Source: Streptomyces hilarionis
Lineage (GTDB): Bacteria; Actinomycetota; Actinomycetes; Streptomycetales; Streptomycetaceae
Reading direction: 5' to 3'
NCBI RefSeq assembly: GCF_024539675.1
Contig: NZ_JAHHIT010000004.1
Span: 1 to 64,000 of the forward strand
Length of the DNA: 64,000 nucleotides
Shown: piece by piece, positions 26,368 to 35,333 of the stretch
Position numbering within the stretch: the first letter of the stretch is position 1
Layout of the letters: each line of letters starts with the position of its first letter
Made by a program: the position numbers and the translations under genes
Notes under the pieces: generated by a model
What the model was told of the DNA's origin: nothing
The model's database searches: none
The model's input: only the letters and a program-made list of their open reading frames with translations

Positions 26368-26859
26368 ATGCGCACACCGACCGTGTCCCTCGCCTCCCTC
26401 GTCCCGCTCGGGATCGCGACCCTCGCTCTCACGGCCCTGGGCGTGGCCCTGCCCGTGACCGCCCAGGCCAGCGCGCCCTGCGACGCCAACTGGAACAGCC
26501 ACGGCCGCGACGGCAACGTGCGGGCCTGGCGCGACATCGACTGCCAGGGAGAGCTGCTGGGCGTCACACCCGGCAGCGACCCGGACTGGTGGGACACGAC
26601 GGGCCCCTTCCAGGGCAGCGACGGCGACGCCGCCTCCTCCGTCATGAACAGCGGATACGTCGGCGGCAAGGACGTCGTCGCCTTCTACTTCCGCCTCAAC
26701 TACCTCGACACGGCGTACGGCTGCCTCAAGCCCGGCGAGAAGTACGTGGACGACCTCACCCGCAACCGGTTCACCAACGGACACACCATGAACGACAGCA
26801 TCGTCTCGCACACCTGGGTGAGGGAGAGCGCCTGCGCGCCGGGCTCCTTCATCAGCTGA
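26368..26859 (+). CDS. Secreted peptidase inhibitor family I36 protein (copy 1)
   Basis: The 163-residue protein has a signal peptide (about 1-36, ending AQAS). A short beta domain follows, with the motifs ANWNSHGRDGNVRAW, SVMNSGYVGGKDVVAFY and TAYGCLKPGEKYVDDL. This is the pattern of the I36 (SMI-like) metalloprotease inhibitors and related gamma-crystallin-like proteins of Streptomyces. Mature protein has three to four Cys. The next gene is a close tandem duplicate. Whether it truly inhibits a protease cannot be told from sequence. Confidence 0.75.
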   Translation: MRTPTVSLASLVPLGIATLALTALGVALPVTAQASAPCDANWNSHGRDGNVRAWRDIDCQGELLGVTPGSDPDWWDTTGPFQGSDGDAASSVMNSGYVGGKDVVAFYFRLNYLDTAYGCLKPGEKYVDDLTRNRFTNGHTMNDSIVSHTWVRESACAPGSFIS

Positions 26860-27004
26860 GGCGCGCGGGCCACGGCCCCGCCTCCCCCTGCTTCCGGGCC
26901 CCCGCGCCCCGGATCACGCTCCGCGACGACCTTCGCGGCGTTTCACCCCGCTCACCCGCTTCACCCTCAGCACGCCTCCGACGAGGCAGAACAGGACATC
27001 CGCC

Positions 27005-27472
27005 ATGCGCACACTGACCCTCTCCGTCGCCACGCTCGGTCTCGCCGCCCTGGGCGTCGCCCTCCCGGCGACCGCCCACGCCGGCCCCGGCTGCAACGCC
27101 GACTGGAACGCCCACGGCCGCGACGGCAACGTCCGCGCCTGGGACGGCACCGACTGCGGCGGCACGCTCCTCGGCGTCACCCCGGGCAACGACCCCGAGT
27201 GGGGCGACGCCCTCGGCCCCTTCCAGGGCACCGACGTGAACCGCGCCTCGTCCGTCATGAACAGCGGTTTCGTCGGCGGCAAGGACGTCGTGGCCTTCTA
27301 CTACCTCAAGGAGTACAACGACACGGCGTACGGCTGCCTCAAGCCCGGTGAGAAGTACGTGGACGACCTCGCCCGCAACCGCTACACCAACGGCGCGTTC
27401 ATGAACAACACCATCGAGTCGCACGCCTGGGTCACCGCGAGCGCCTGCGCGCCGGGTTCGTTCATCAGCTGA
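27005..27472 (+). CDS. Secreted peptidase inhibitor family I36 protein (copy 2)
   Basis: The 155-residue protein is a tandem paralogue of the preceding gene. It shares the AHGRDGNVRAW core, SVMNSGFVGGKDVVAFYY, TAYGCLKPGEKYVDDL and the final ACAPGSFIS. The signal peptide is shorter (about 26 residues, ending AHA). The sequences before both genes also match in part (ACAGGAC...CATGCGCAC), so the duplication included the upstream region. The domain is the same I36-like fold, and the function is presumed shared. Confidence 0.78.
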   Translation: MRTLTLSVATLGLAALGVALPATAHAGPGCNADWNAHGRDGNVRAWDGTDCGGTLLGVTPGNDPEWGDALGPFQGTDVNRASSVMNSGFVGGKDVVAFYYLKEYNDTAYGCLKPGEKYVDDLARNRYTNGAFMNNTIESHAWVTASACAPGSFIS

Positions 27473-27482
27473 CCCGCGTGCG

Positions 27483-27519
27483 GGCAGGGCCCGCCGGCCT
27501 CGCGTCGGCGGGCCCTGCC
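27483..27519. terminator. Strong bidirectional terminator
   Basis: Fourteen-base perfect arms GGCAGGGCCCGCCG and CGGCGGGCCCTGCC lie between the second inhibitor gene and the convergent helicase gene. Confidence 0.75.
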
Positions 27520-27548
27520 GACGGTGCCACGGGAGGGCCCCGGCCCGG

Positions 27549-28967
27549 TCAGCGACTCTTGCGGACCCGGGCCGCGGCCCGGGCCTCCGCCGCCTTGCGG
27601 GCCTCGGCGGCTTTGCGGGACTCCTTGGCGGGGCGGCCGGGACGGGTGCCCATCCCGCGGAAGGGGGCGTTGCCCCCGCCGGTCTTCGCCCCGGCGGGCG
27701 GCCGCTTCGCCCCCGTGATGGCCGTCAGCCTCTCCTCGCCGGAGCGCACCTGGGTGACGGTGGGCCGGATGCCGGCCTCGGACATCATGCGGTTCACGTC
27801 GCGCCGCTGGTCGGGGGTGACCAGGGTGACCACGCGCCCGGACTCCCCGGCGCGCGCCGTGCGCCCGCCGCGGTGCAGGTAGTCCTTGGCGTCGGCCGGC
27901 GGGTCCACGTTGACGACCAGGTCGAGCGCCTCGACGTGGATGCCGCGTGCCGCGACGTTGGTGGCCACCAGCACCGTGATCTCGCCCTCCTTGAACCGGG
28001 AGAGGGTGTGCGTGCGCTGCGGCTGCGACTTCCCGCTGTGCAGGGCGGCGGCCCGGACGCCGGCGGCCCGCAGGTGGCGGGTGAACTGGTCCACGCCGGC
28101 CTTGGTGTCCAGGAACATCAGCACCCGGCCGTCGCGCGCCGCGATCTCGGTGGCGGTGGCGTACTTGTCGGCGGCGTGGACGTTCAGCACGTGGTGGTCC
28201 ATGGTGGCCACCGAGCCCGCGATCCGGTCGACCGACACGACGACCGGGTCGTGCAGGTGGTCGCGCACCAGCTGATCGACGTTCCGGTCGAGCGTGGCCG
28301 AGAACAGCAGCCGCTGTCCGTCGGCGGGGACCTGCGCCACGAGGTCGGAGACCTGCGGCAGGAACCCCAGGTCGCACATCTGGTCGGCCTCGTCGAGGAC
28401 CGTGATCCGCACGTGGTCCAGTCGGCAGTCGCGCCGCGAGACCAGGTCGGTCAGCCGCCCCGGCGTGGCGATGACGACCTCGACGCCGGCCCGCAGCTGC
28501 GCCTGCTGACGGTTGATGGACAGACCGCCGACCACCGTCGCCAGCCGCACCCGCAGCGCCTGCGCGTACGGCGCCAGCGCCTCGCCGACCTGCTGGGCCA
28601 GTTCCCGGGTCGGCACCAGCACCACCGCGAGGGGCCGCTTCGCCTCCGCGCGCGCACCCGCGGTCCGGGCGAGCAGCGCCAGGCCGAAGGCGAGCGTCTT
28701 GCCCGAGCCCGTCCGCGCCCGGCCGAGCACGTCACGGCCGGCGAGCGCGTTCGGCAGGGTCGCCGCCTGGACGGGGAAGGGCTCCGTCACGCCCAGCCCC
28801 TTCATCGTCTCCACCAGCGCCGCGGGCAGCCCGAGCGCGTCGAAGGACGCGGCCGGCGGCAGGCCCGGGGACACCGCGTCCGGCGTCGACGGATCGTCGT
28901 CGGGAGCCGTCGCCCGCCGGAGCCTGCCGGCCTGCGGGAGTCCGGGTTCCGGCAGCTGCGCGTTCAT
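27549..28967 (-). CDS. DEAD-box RNA helicase
   Basis: The 472-residue protein has the complete DEAD-box set: Q motif FPVQAATLPNAL, motif I ARTGSGKT, Ia PTRELAQQ, DEAD (DEADQM), SAT (SATLDRNV) and motif VI HRGGRTARAGESG. The core runs about 55-420. The C-terminal tail is rich in Arg, Lys and Ala, as in RhlE/CsdA-type helicases that unwind structured RNA during cold stress or ribosome assembly. ATG at 28967 is preceded by GGAAGG. A 16-bp hairpin lies just upstream. Confidence 0.9.
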   Translation of the reverse strand: MNAQLPEPGLPQAGRLRRATAPDDDPSTPDAVSPGLPPAASFDALGLPAALVETMKGLGVTEPFPVQAATLPNALAGRDVLGRARTGSGKTLAFGLALLARTAGARAEAKRPLAVVLVPTRELAQQVGEALAPYAQALRVRLATVVGGLSINRQQAQLRAGVEVVIATPGRLTDLVSRRDCRLDHVRITVLDEADQMCDLGFLPQVSDLVAQVPADGQRLLFSATLDRNVDQLVRDHLHDPVVVSVDRIAGSVATMDHHVLNVHAADKYATATEIAARDGRVLMFLDTKAGVDQFTRHLRAAGVRAAALHSGKSQPQRTHTLSRFKEGEITVLVATNVAARGIHVEALDLVVNVDPPADAKDYLHRGGRTARAGESGRVVTLVTPDQRRDVNRMMSEAGIRPTVTQVRSGEERLTAITGAKRPPAGAKTGGGNAPFRGMGTRPGRPAKESRKAAEARKAAEARAAARVRKSR

Positions 28968-28999
28968 GGGGGAGCCTTCCTGGTCTGACGCCCGGAACG

Positions 29000-29035
29000 C
29001 GCCGGGGCCCGTACCCCTCGGTACGGGCCCCGGCG
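29000..29035 (-). terminator. Sixteen-bp perfect hairpin between RNA-repair operon and helicase
   Basis: CGCCGGGGCCCGTACC and its exact complement surround a CCTC loop. It lies 128 bp past the kinase gene stop and 33 bp before the helicase start, so it could terminate the former or form part of the helicase leader. Confidence 0.65.
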
Positions 29036-29163
29036 GTGTCGAAGCGTGCCCCCAGTTTACCAGCGGCCGACGAGCCCCCGCCCGGCCCCGCGCACGCCCG
29101 GCCCCGCGCATGCGGAGGTGCGCACGCGAACGTGCGGGCGCCCGCCGCGCCGAAGCGGGCCGG

Positions 29164-30078
29164 TCAGAAGCTGCCGTAGTTGACCTGCCAGGTCGGCAGG
29201 CCCATCCGGCGCCACACGGCGACGACCCGGTCGCGGTCGTCGAGGGAGACCCGCACGGCGAAACGGTGACGCACATGACGGTCGAAGAGCTCGGCCTTCA
29301 CCACGTCGTCGCGGCGGCCGTCGCCGGCGGCGCGCATCCACAGCTCGTCGTAGGGGACCTCGTGCGCCCGCAGCCACGCCTCGGTCCGGCCCCGGTGCTC
29401 CTCGCCGCGGCCGGAGAGCAGGACGACGGCGTCGCCGTCCGCGTTGCGGAAGGAGCGCAGCGCCCCGCGCACCGACTCGTTGAGCAGGTCCTCCTCGCAG
29501 CGGGTGAAGTCGAAGGGGCCCCGGGCGCCCCGGAGGGCCAGCGTGCCGTCGATGTCGCACATCACGGCCGACGGCAGCGCCGGGTCGGGCGTGTACGGCT
29601 CGACGGGCGGCTCGTCGTTGAACCACTCCGCGGTCAGCCGCCACCCGCCCCGCCGCGACGCGGCGTGCTTGTCGGCCAGGATGCGGATGATCTCCTCCCC
29701 GACCGGCCGCTCGCGTGCGGCGTCACGCCGGATGCACTCCTCCACCGGGACGTCGGTGAAGTCGTGCACGACGAACGTCGCCTGTCCCGCCACCGCCGCC
29801 TTCAGCCGCTTCGGGATGTGGGGCGTCATGTGCGTGTTGTCCACCACGACGTCGAAGCCGTCGTCGACGGCCGCCCGCACCGCCGCGTCCTGGATCGCCA
29901 GCACGGTCTGCTCGTGCGCGTACGACCGGCCCCGCTCGGGGGCGGGGACGTCGAGCATCGCCCGCAGGTCGTCCAGGTTGACCCGGCGCATGCGGCCCTC
30001 GGCCTCCGTCTGCATCCTGCGCGCCTCGGTCGTCTTGCCCGAGGCGGGCAGGCCGGTCATGACGTGTACAACGGGCAC
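29164..30078 (-). CDS. T4-type polynucleotide 5'-kinase/3'-phosphatase
   Basis: The 304-residue protein has an N-terminal P-loop kinase (about 1-150) with GLPASGKT. A C-terminal HAD phosphatase (about 165-300) has DIDGT and LSGRGEEHRGRT, giving the same domain order as phage T4 Pnkp. T4 Pnkp heals broken RNA ends by 5' phosphorylation and removal of 2',3'-cyclic or 3' phosphate. The GTG start at 30078 is two bases after the stop of the RNA ligase gene, so ligase and healer are one operon. No anticodon nuclease gene is adjacent. Confidence 0.85.
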   Translation of the reverse strand: MPVVHVMTGLPASGKTTEARRMQTEAEGRMRRVNLDDLRAMLDVPAPERGRSYAHEQTVLAIQDAAVRAAVDDGFDVVVDNTHMTPHIPKRLKAAVAGQATFVVHDFTDVPVEECIRRDAARERPVGEEIIRILADKHAASRRGGWRLTAEWFNDEPPVEPYTPDPALPSAVMCDIDGTLALRGARGPFDFTRCEEDLLNESVRGALRSFRNADGDAVVLLSGRGEEHRGRTEAWLRAHEVPYDELWMRAAGDGRRDDVVKAELFDRHVRHRFAVRVSLDDRDRVVAVWRRMGLPTWQVNYGSF

Positions 30079-30080
30079 GG

Positions 30081-31289
30081 TCAGTTCTCCTCGTCGGTCT
30101 GGAACGGGTCGGACGCCTCCGGCCGGACGGAACGGTAGGTCACGAGCTCGGTCGGACGCCCGTCCAGGCGCAGGAACATGGCGGGGCGCAGAGCCGGATC
30201 GGGCAGCGCCCGCACGGCGCGCGCGAACGCCCCCCGGTCCCCGGCGAGCGGCGCCAGCGAGCGGAACGCCTCGTCGATCTCCCGCTCGCGGTCCTCCACC
30301 TGCTTGTCGAACCCGTCGACGAGGCCGCGCACCCACGCGTCGAACTCGTCGGGCACCTGCTCCAGCAGCGCGTCCAGGGGTCGGCCGCCGGCCTCCTCGA
30401 TGTCGGCGGCCGAGCAGCCGAGCGCCTGCGCCACCTGCTTGGCCGGCAGACCCGAGAACCGCTGGACGCCGTGACCGCGCCAGACGTCGCGCTCGCTCAC
30501 GCCGGTGAGGACCTTGTGGAGCCGGACGTACTCGGCGAGCTTCGCCTTGGCCCGGACCCCCGAGGCGAAGCGCAGCACGAACCCCTCGGCCTCGGTGCCG
30601 GTGGCCGGCCGGCCACCGGGCAGCCGGTTGGCCTCGGCCAGCGCCAGCAGCTCGGCCAGCGGCATGGCGGGCCACACCGTGACGACCGACCCGATGCCCC
30701 GCCAGTGCGGCGCGGCGTCGGCCAGGGGTATCTCCGCGCCGGTCCTGCCGAACGCGGCCAGCAGCACCAGATCCCGACGCTCGCCGTAGTCGACGACGAT
30801 CCGGTTCTGCGGGTACAGGATCTCGGCGAGGTAGGTCACCCCGGGCACGAGGGCGGAGGTGTCCTTGCCGTCGAGCAGTCGCTGCGCCCACGTGGCCTGG
30901 GCGCTGACGAACGAGCCCTTGGACGCGACGCGCCACCGGTCGGCGTAGTGGAAGACCACGGCCAGGCTGCCGTCGACCTTGTCGTACACCTCGAACGGCT
31001 CGTCGGGCAGGCCGGGCGCGTAGGGGCGGCCGGCCGCGTGTTCACCGACGTTGAAGAACTTCGGCAGCGGCAGCGCGACGATCTCCCCGGTGCCGTCGTC
31101 GGCCACCAGGCCCCGGCAACGGGTGGTCACGCTGTTCCACACCTGCTCGTACTGGCATGCCCGCGTGTATGTGTACAGCGACAGCGGCAGTTCCGGATGC
31201 GTCTTGCGCGTGACGTGTCCCGCGTCGAGCGCCGCCGCCAACTCCCGCTGCGGCAGCAGCTCATGAAGAGTCAGGTGGTCCTGGCTCAT
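30081..31289 (-). CDS. T4 Rnl1-type RNA ligase
   Basis: The 402-residue protein has ligase motif I KVDGS (Lys104, nucleotidylated residue), the upstream RCRGLV...PLPKFFNVGE block shared with T4 Rnl1, motif IV EGFVLRF and a motif V-like KAKLAEYVRLH. A helical C-terminal domain (about 260-400) follows. The enzyme joins 5'-phosphate to 3'-OH RNA ends using ATP. It is the first gene of a two-gene repair unit with the kinase/phosphatase. The ATG at 31289 follows GGGGAGGAACACC. The damaged RNA it serves is unknown; tRNA is the T4 precedent. Confidence 0.87.
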   Translation of the reverse strand: MSQDHLTLHELLPQRELAAALDAGHVTRKTHPELPLSLYTYTRACQYEQVWNSVTTRCRGLVADDGTGEIVALPLPKFFNVGEHAAGRPYAPGLPDEPFEVYDKVDGSLAVVFHYADRWRVASKGSFVSAQATWAQRLLDGKDTSALVPGVTYLAEILYPQNRIVVDYGERRDLVLLAAFGRTGAEIPLADAAPHWRGIGSVVTVWPAMPLAELLALAEANRLPGGRPATGTEAEGFVLRFASGVRAKAKLAEYVRLHKVLTGVSERDVWRGHGVQRFSGLPAKQVAQALGCSAADIEEAGGRPLDALLEQVPDEFDAWVRGLVDGFDKQVEDREREIDEAFRSLAPLAGDRGAFARAVRALPDPALRPAMFLRLDGRPTELVTYRSVRPEASDPFQTDEEN

Positions 31290-31382
31290 GGTGTTCCTCC
31301 CCTTGCCGGTGACTGATTCTCACCCGCGCGGCCACCGGGGGGACACCCGATTATCCGTCGGGCGGCGCGGGAGCGGCGCAGG

Positions 31383-32249
31383 TCACGACGTTCCTGGGCC
31401 CGCCGGTCGGGCGTCCGGGGAGCCGGGACGGGGGTGGCCGAGGAGCGCGGCGACCGCCGCGTCGAGGGAAGTGGGCGGACGGCCGAGGACGTGGCGGAGG
31501 TCGTCGGTCTGCCGCTCCAGGGCGCCGGCCCGGACCTGCTCCTCGAGCCAACCCCGGGCTCCGGGCGCGCGGTCGGCCCGGTTCCGCCGCACGACGGGCC
31601 GGCCGCAGACGCGGCTGAGCGCCTCGGCGAGCTCGTGGTGGTCCCAGAGGTTCCCGGTGAAGTCGTAGGCGCGGCCCAGGTGGGCGTCCTCGGTGAGGAC
31701 GCGGGCCGCGGCCTCGGCGAGATCGCCGCGCAGGGCGGTGTTGAGACCGCGTCCCGCGGTGCCGTCCGCCAGTTCGCCCGCGGCGACGGCGTCGCGCAGG
31801 CCGGGGTGGACGAAGGCCTCGGTGTAGAAGGGGTGGCGCAGCACGGTGTGCGGCAGCCCGGACGCGGCCAGGGCGCGCTCGGTGGCGTGGTGGGCCGCGG
31901 TGAGGCCCTCCGCCCGGGTGTCCGCGCCCAGGAAACTGGTGTACACGAGCGAACCGACCCCGGCGGCGCGGGCCGCGTCGACAGCCGCCCGGTGCTGGGC
32001 GGTTCGGCGGGCGGTGTCCAGCTCGGGGGAGGAGATCAGCAGCAGCCGGTCGGCTCCCGCGAACGCGGTGCGCAGCGTCGCCGGATCGTCGTAGTCGCCG
32101 TGGCGGACGGTCACGCCGCGAGCGGCCAGATCGACGGCCTTCTCGGGTCGCCGCACGGCGGCCACGACGCGACCGGCGGCCCCGCCCTCCAGCAACCGGT
32201 CGACGACCAGCCTGCCGAAGGCTCCTGATGCGGCCGACACCACGATCAT
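31383..32249 (-). CDS. NmrA-like NAD(P)-binding protein
   Basis: The 288-residue protein is an atypical short-chain reductase of the NmrA/QOR2 type: SAASGAFGRLVVDRLLEGG nucleotide-binding loop, GDYDDPATLRTAF, and YTSFLGA instead of the usual catalytic Ser-Tyr-Lys. Such proteins act as quinone reductases or redox sensors. I chose ATG 32249 with a nearby GAGGGAG; 32264 is an alternative. There is no clear partner: the RNA ligase gene lies 93 bp downstream and gene remnants lie upstream. Confidence 0.78.
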   Translation of the reverse strand: MIVVSAASGAFGRLVVDRLLEGGAAGRVVAAVRRPEKAVDLAARGVTVRHGDYDDPATLRTAFAGADRLLLISSPELDTARRTAQHRAAVDAARAAGVGSLVYTSFLGADTRAEGLTAAHHATERALAASGLPHTVLRHPFYTEAFVHPGLRDAVAAGELADGTAGRGLNTALRGDLAEAAARVLTEDAHLGRAYDFTGNLWDHHELAEALSRVCGRPVVRRNRADRAPGARGWLEEQVRAGALERQTDDLRHVLGRPPTSLDAAVAALLGHPRPGSPDARPAGPGTS

Positions 32250-32489
32250 CCACGACTCCCTCATTGGTGACGCGGTCGCCGCCGGACGGCGGCCCGGGCC
32301 GCTCGGCCCGGACGTCGGGCCCACCTTCGGCGAACGGCGAACGGCACGTCAAAACCTTTTCGGCGCACGGCAGTCCGTCCGGCCGCCGGGCGTGGGGGAG
32401 AGCCGCGGTGTTCTTGGACGGGCCCACAACTGCCCACCGGACGAACGCACTTCGGGGTCCCGGTATATCCTGCCGCCTTCACACCACCG

Positions 32490-33447
32490 GCTCGTGCGGG
32501 GAACGACCCAGCCGGCGGAGCAGGGGGAGATCGGTCCCGTCCAGCCCGGCTTCCGTAGACGGGTTCGCTCGGCCGGCCGGCGCAGGGCGGCGACGGCGCG
32601 CTCGTCGAGCTGCGCCCCGCTGTAGCCGACGTACGCCACGACAGCGGGCGCGGGCTCCCAGGCCAGCGCGCCGTTGCCGCCGAGGGCGGAGGTGAGGACG
32701 GCGGGCCTGCCGCGCACGGTCCCCGCCGCCCGCACGGGAGCGGCGTGCAGTCCGTCCTCCAGGCCGCCGCACCGGGCGACGCCGGTGAACGTGAGGCCTC
32801 CTGACAAGGCGCCGGACTCGCCCGTCGCCTTCGAGCTGTAGCGGGCTTCGAGCAGCCGGGCCGGGCGGGCGGGCCCTTGGGAGACGACGGTCAGCCCCGG
32901 CGGCGGGTCGACCGCGGGACGTCCCGAGGCGACACGGGTGGCCGCGGCGACCGCGAGCAGGTCGGAGCGCGGCAGGTCCCCCCTTGTGCGTGCGTGCGCG
33001 CCGGAGACCGGCCAGGTGATCTCGGGCCCGCGGGCCCGTCCCGCGGCGTCGCCGACCCGGACGCGACGTCCGTCCGGCGGCGCCGGCACCGGGAGGTGAC
33101 CACCGCGCCGTGCCGTCCCAGCGACCCCTGCGCGCGGTGTACGACCACGGTCCAGGGGCCGGCGTCCGCGCTCCGGTCCCGTCTGACCAGCGTGGCGTCG
33201 CGCGGCAGCGGCATTCCCGTGATCACCGGGCCGGGGGTGCGGCCCGCGGTGACGACGGCGTCCGGGCCGGCGGGGAAGGGGCTGCCGGACGGCGACGGCG
33301 TCGGTGGGCTCCCGGTGGCGGCGGCCCGGCCGTCCTCGCCGGACCCGCCCACGGTCACGATGCCCGCCACGAGCGCGGCGGACAGCGCCGACGCCGCGGT
33401 GACGACGACGAGCCGGCGCGACGGTCTCCAGGGCGGCCGGTCGGGGC
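32490..33447 (-). pseudogene. Frameshifted, truncated membrane-anchored protein gene
   Basis: Read leftwards, the frame opens with a hydrophobic anchor (RRLVVVTAASALSAALVAG) then a Pro/Ser linker and continues to about 33100. There the coding pattern moves to another frame (from SLGRHGAVVT to PVPAPPDGRRVRVGD) and runs on to about 32520 before losing sense. One missing base near 33099 explains the shift. A TAG also lies two codons after the only plausible ATG at 33453. The intact form would be a secreted or membrane protein of about 300 residues with no recognisable family. Confidence 0.6.
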
Positions 33448-33576
33448 CGCCGCCGAGCTACTCCATGGCGGCAGTCCGTCCCACACGGCCGCCCGCCGCG
33501 AGCCCCCGGTCGTCGGCCGCCCCCCAGGTCGCAGGCGTCCGCGTCGCGGCCGGACTCCGTTGGACCCGGGGCCGGT

Positions 33577-33806
33577 TCAGTGGGCGACGGCGGCGGCGGA
33601 CAGCAGCGTCGCCATGGCGAGGCTGCCCCACAGGGCGGCGGAGCCGTGCGGGGCGAGAGCGGTGATCGCGGCCGGGGAGACGGCGAGGCCGAAGCCGGTG
33701 GAGAGCTGGAAGCGCGCCAGGGCGCGGCCCAGGGCGCGGGGCGGGGCGAGAGCGGTGACCAGCGCCGTGGCGCTGCCCGCGTAGAGGATCTCGCCGACGG
33801 TGCCAC
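33577..33806 (-). pseudogene. C-terminal remnant of an MFS transporter
   Basis: About 75 residues (VGEILYAGSATALVTALAPP ... SLAMATLLSAAAVAH) match the last two or three membrane helices of a major-facilitator drug exporter, ending at a normal stop. The N-terminal 80 per cent is missing. The break lies at about 33805, exactly where an ArsR remnant starts on the other strand. Confidence 0.65.
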
Positions 33807-33987
33807 GACCCGCGAGCTCGCGCACACCTGGGAGTTGACGCCCCCGGAGGTCTCACGGCATCTCGCCGTGCTGCGGCGCGCCGAGCTGCTGACGGCCCGA
33901 CGCGACGGGCGTTACGTCCGCTACGCCCTCGACGTGCCCGCGCTGACGGCCCTGGGCACGGACCTGCTGTCCGCCGTCCTGCGCTGA
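33799..33987 (+). pseudogene. C-terminal remnant of an ArsR-family regulator
   Basis: About 62 residues (ATTRELAHTWELTPPEVSRH and the wing RDGRYVRYALDVPAL) make up the recognition helix, wing and end of an ArsR protein, reading to a normal stop. The first half is gone and no start codon with a ribosome site is left. Together with the adjoining transporter piece it looks like the scar of a divergent arsR-MFS pair that lost its middle. Confidence 0.65.
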
Positions 33988-34129
33988 GCACCGGCCGTGC
34001 CAGGGCCGGGGGAGCGGACGCGACGGCCGACCGCCGCGGCACCGCCCGTGCACACGTTCTCGGACCGGCGGGCGGTGAACGGCGGTCACCGGCCGCGCGA
34101 CCGGTGACCGCCGTGCCCCGGTGGGGTCG

Positions 34130-35242
34130 TCAGCCCGCCGGCGCGACCGGTGACGGCGTGCCGGCCTCGGCGGCCGGGCCGCCCGGACGACGGCGTTCGT
34201 TGCGCCAGGACGCGGCCCAGGCCAGTACCGCGCCGCCGACGGCGTACGCGCCGAGCACCCACAGCGCGGACGTGACGGCGTGGGCGGAGAAGTAGACCGT
34301 GTTGCGGACCAGGGTCGTGCCGGCGCCGGGTGGGAGGAGCTGCCCGATCGCGCTCCAGAACGACGGAAGCAGCGGAGCCGGATAGACGCCGCCCGAACTC
34401 GGGTTGCCGAGGACCACGAAGAGCAGGATGACCAGGCCGGTGCCCAGGAGGCCCAGCAGGGTCTGGAGGGCGAGCGCGGTCGCCGCCGAGGCGAGGACGA
34501 CGAGGGCGCCGATGCCGCTCAGGGCCCAGAAGTGACCGCCCAGCGCGTCGAACACCGGCCCCACGACGGCCGCTCCCGCGACCCCCGAGACGACCGCGTA
34601 CAGCGCGAGGACGGCCAGACGGATCAGCGTGCGCCGGCGGTTGGCGGGACGGGAACCGCCCGCCATGCCCATGATCGTCGCGGTCAGATAGCCGCCGATC
34701 ACCCAGCCCAGCACGAGATAGAAGGAGGTCATGCCGCGCCCGTCGCCGGCGTTGGGGGGCCGGATGTCGGTGACGGTGATCCGGCGCTTCTGCGCCGTCT
34801 CGATCTTCTGCGCGATCTGTGTGGCGGTCTGCGACACCGACGGCCCGCCCGCCGAGGCGACCAGGAGGGTGTCCTCGGCGCCGTTCGCGTCGAAGAGGAA
34901 GGCGGCGTCCGCCTTCCTGGTGAGGACCCACTGCCGGGCCGCCGCCGCGTCCGGCGCCGCCGTCGCCTCGACCGGGGCGCCGGCGAGGGCGTCGAGCTGG
35001 GCGACGATCTTCGCGGACGCCTGCTGCGGGGCGACCACGGCGACCGGTATTCGGTGCGGGGTGGGGGAGTGGAAGGCCCCGACGTAGGACACGACGAAGG
35101 CGAGCTGGACGAGCAGGCCGCCGAGCACGAGCCCGAAGGCCCGCAACGTGACCGCGTCCTTGAACTCGGCTGCGAAACCGGGCGACTTGGCGCCGCCCTC
35201 GACTGAAGACTCGCCCGAAGACGGGCTGGAGGGTGCGTTCAC
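34130..35242 (-). CDS. Integral membrane protein, DUF3533/YhgE-like
   Basis: The 370-residue protein has one membrane helix near residue 35-60, an extracellular alpha/beta domain (about 65-165) and a block of five or six helices (about 175-345). This resembles ABC-2 type permeases of the YhgE/Pip or DUF3533 group. No ATPase gene is adjacent. Such proteins are linked to lipid or small-molecule export in some bacteria; here it is a guess. GTG start at 35242. Confidence 0.72.
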   Translation of the reverse strand: MNAPSSPSSGESSVEGGAKSPGFAAEFKDAVTLRAFGLVLGGLLVQLAFVVSYVGAFHSPTPHRIPVAVVAPQQASAKIVAQLDALAGAPVEATAAPDAAAARQWVLTRKADAAFLFDANGAEDTLLVASAGGPSVSQTATQIAQKIETAQKRRITVTDIRPPNAGDGRGMTSFYLVLGWVIGGYLTATIMGMAGGSRPANRRRTLIRLAVLALYAVVSGVAGAAVVGPVFDALGGHFWALSGIGALVVLASAATALALQTLLGLLGTGLVILLFVVLGNPSSGGVYPAPLLPSFWSAIGQLLPPGAGTTLVRNTVYFSAHAVTSALWVLGAYAVGGAVLAWAASWRNERRRPGGPAAEAGTPSPVAPAG

Positions 35243-35287
35243 GGGCGAATGATCGCACAGACAGGTGAATCCGACGCTCCGCTTCGC

Positions 35288-35306
35288 CCGGCCCCGTCGG
35301 GGCCGG
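35288..35306 (-). terminator. Terminator after the small membrane protein gene
   Basis: Eight-base arms CCGGCCCC and GGGGCCGG with a three-base loop lie 28 bp past the stop of the 45-residue frame. Confidence 0.5.
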
Positions 35307-35333
35307 CCCCCGCCCCGACGGCGCGGTATCCGG

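Noticed and set aside
33577..33987. Intact ArsR protein of 135 residues read from 33580
   Set aside because: The first 75 residues are an antisense reading of the transporter remnant (Gly/Arg/Gln-rich); only the last part matches the ArsR family.
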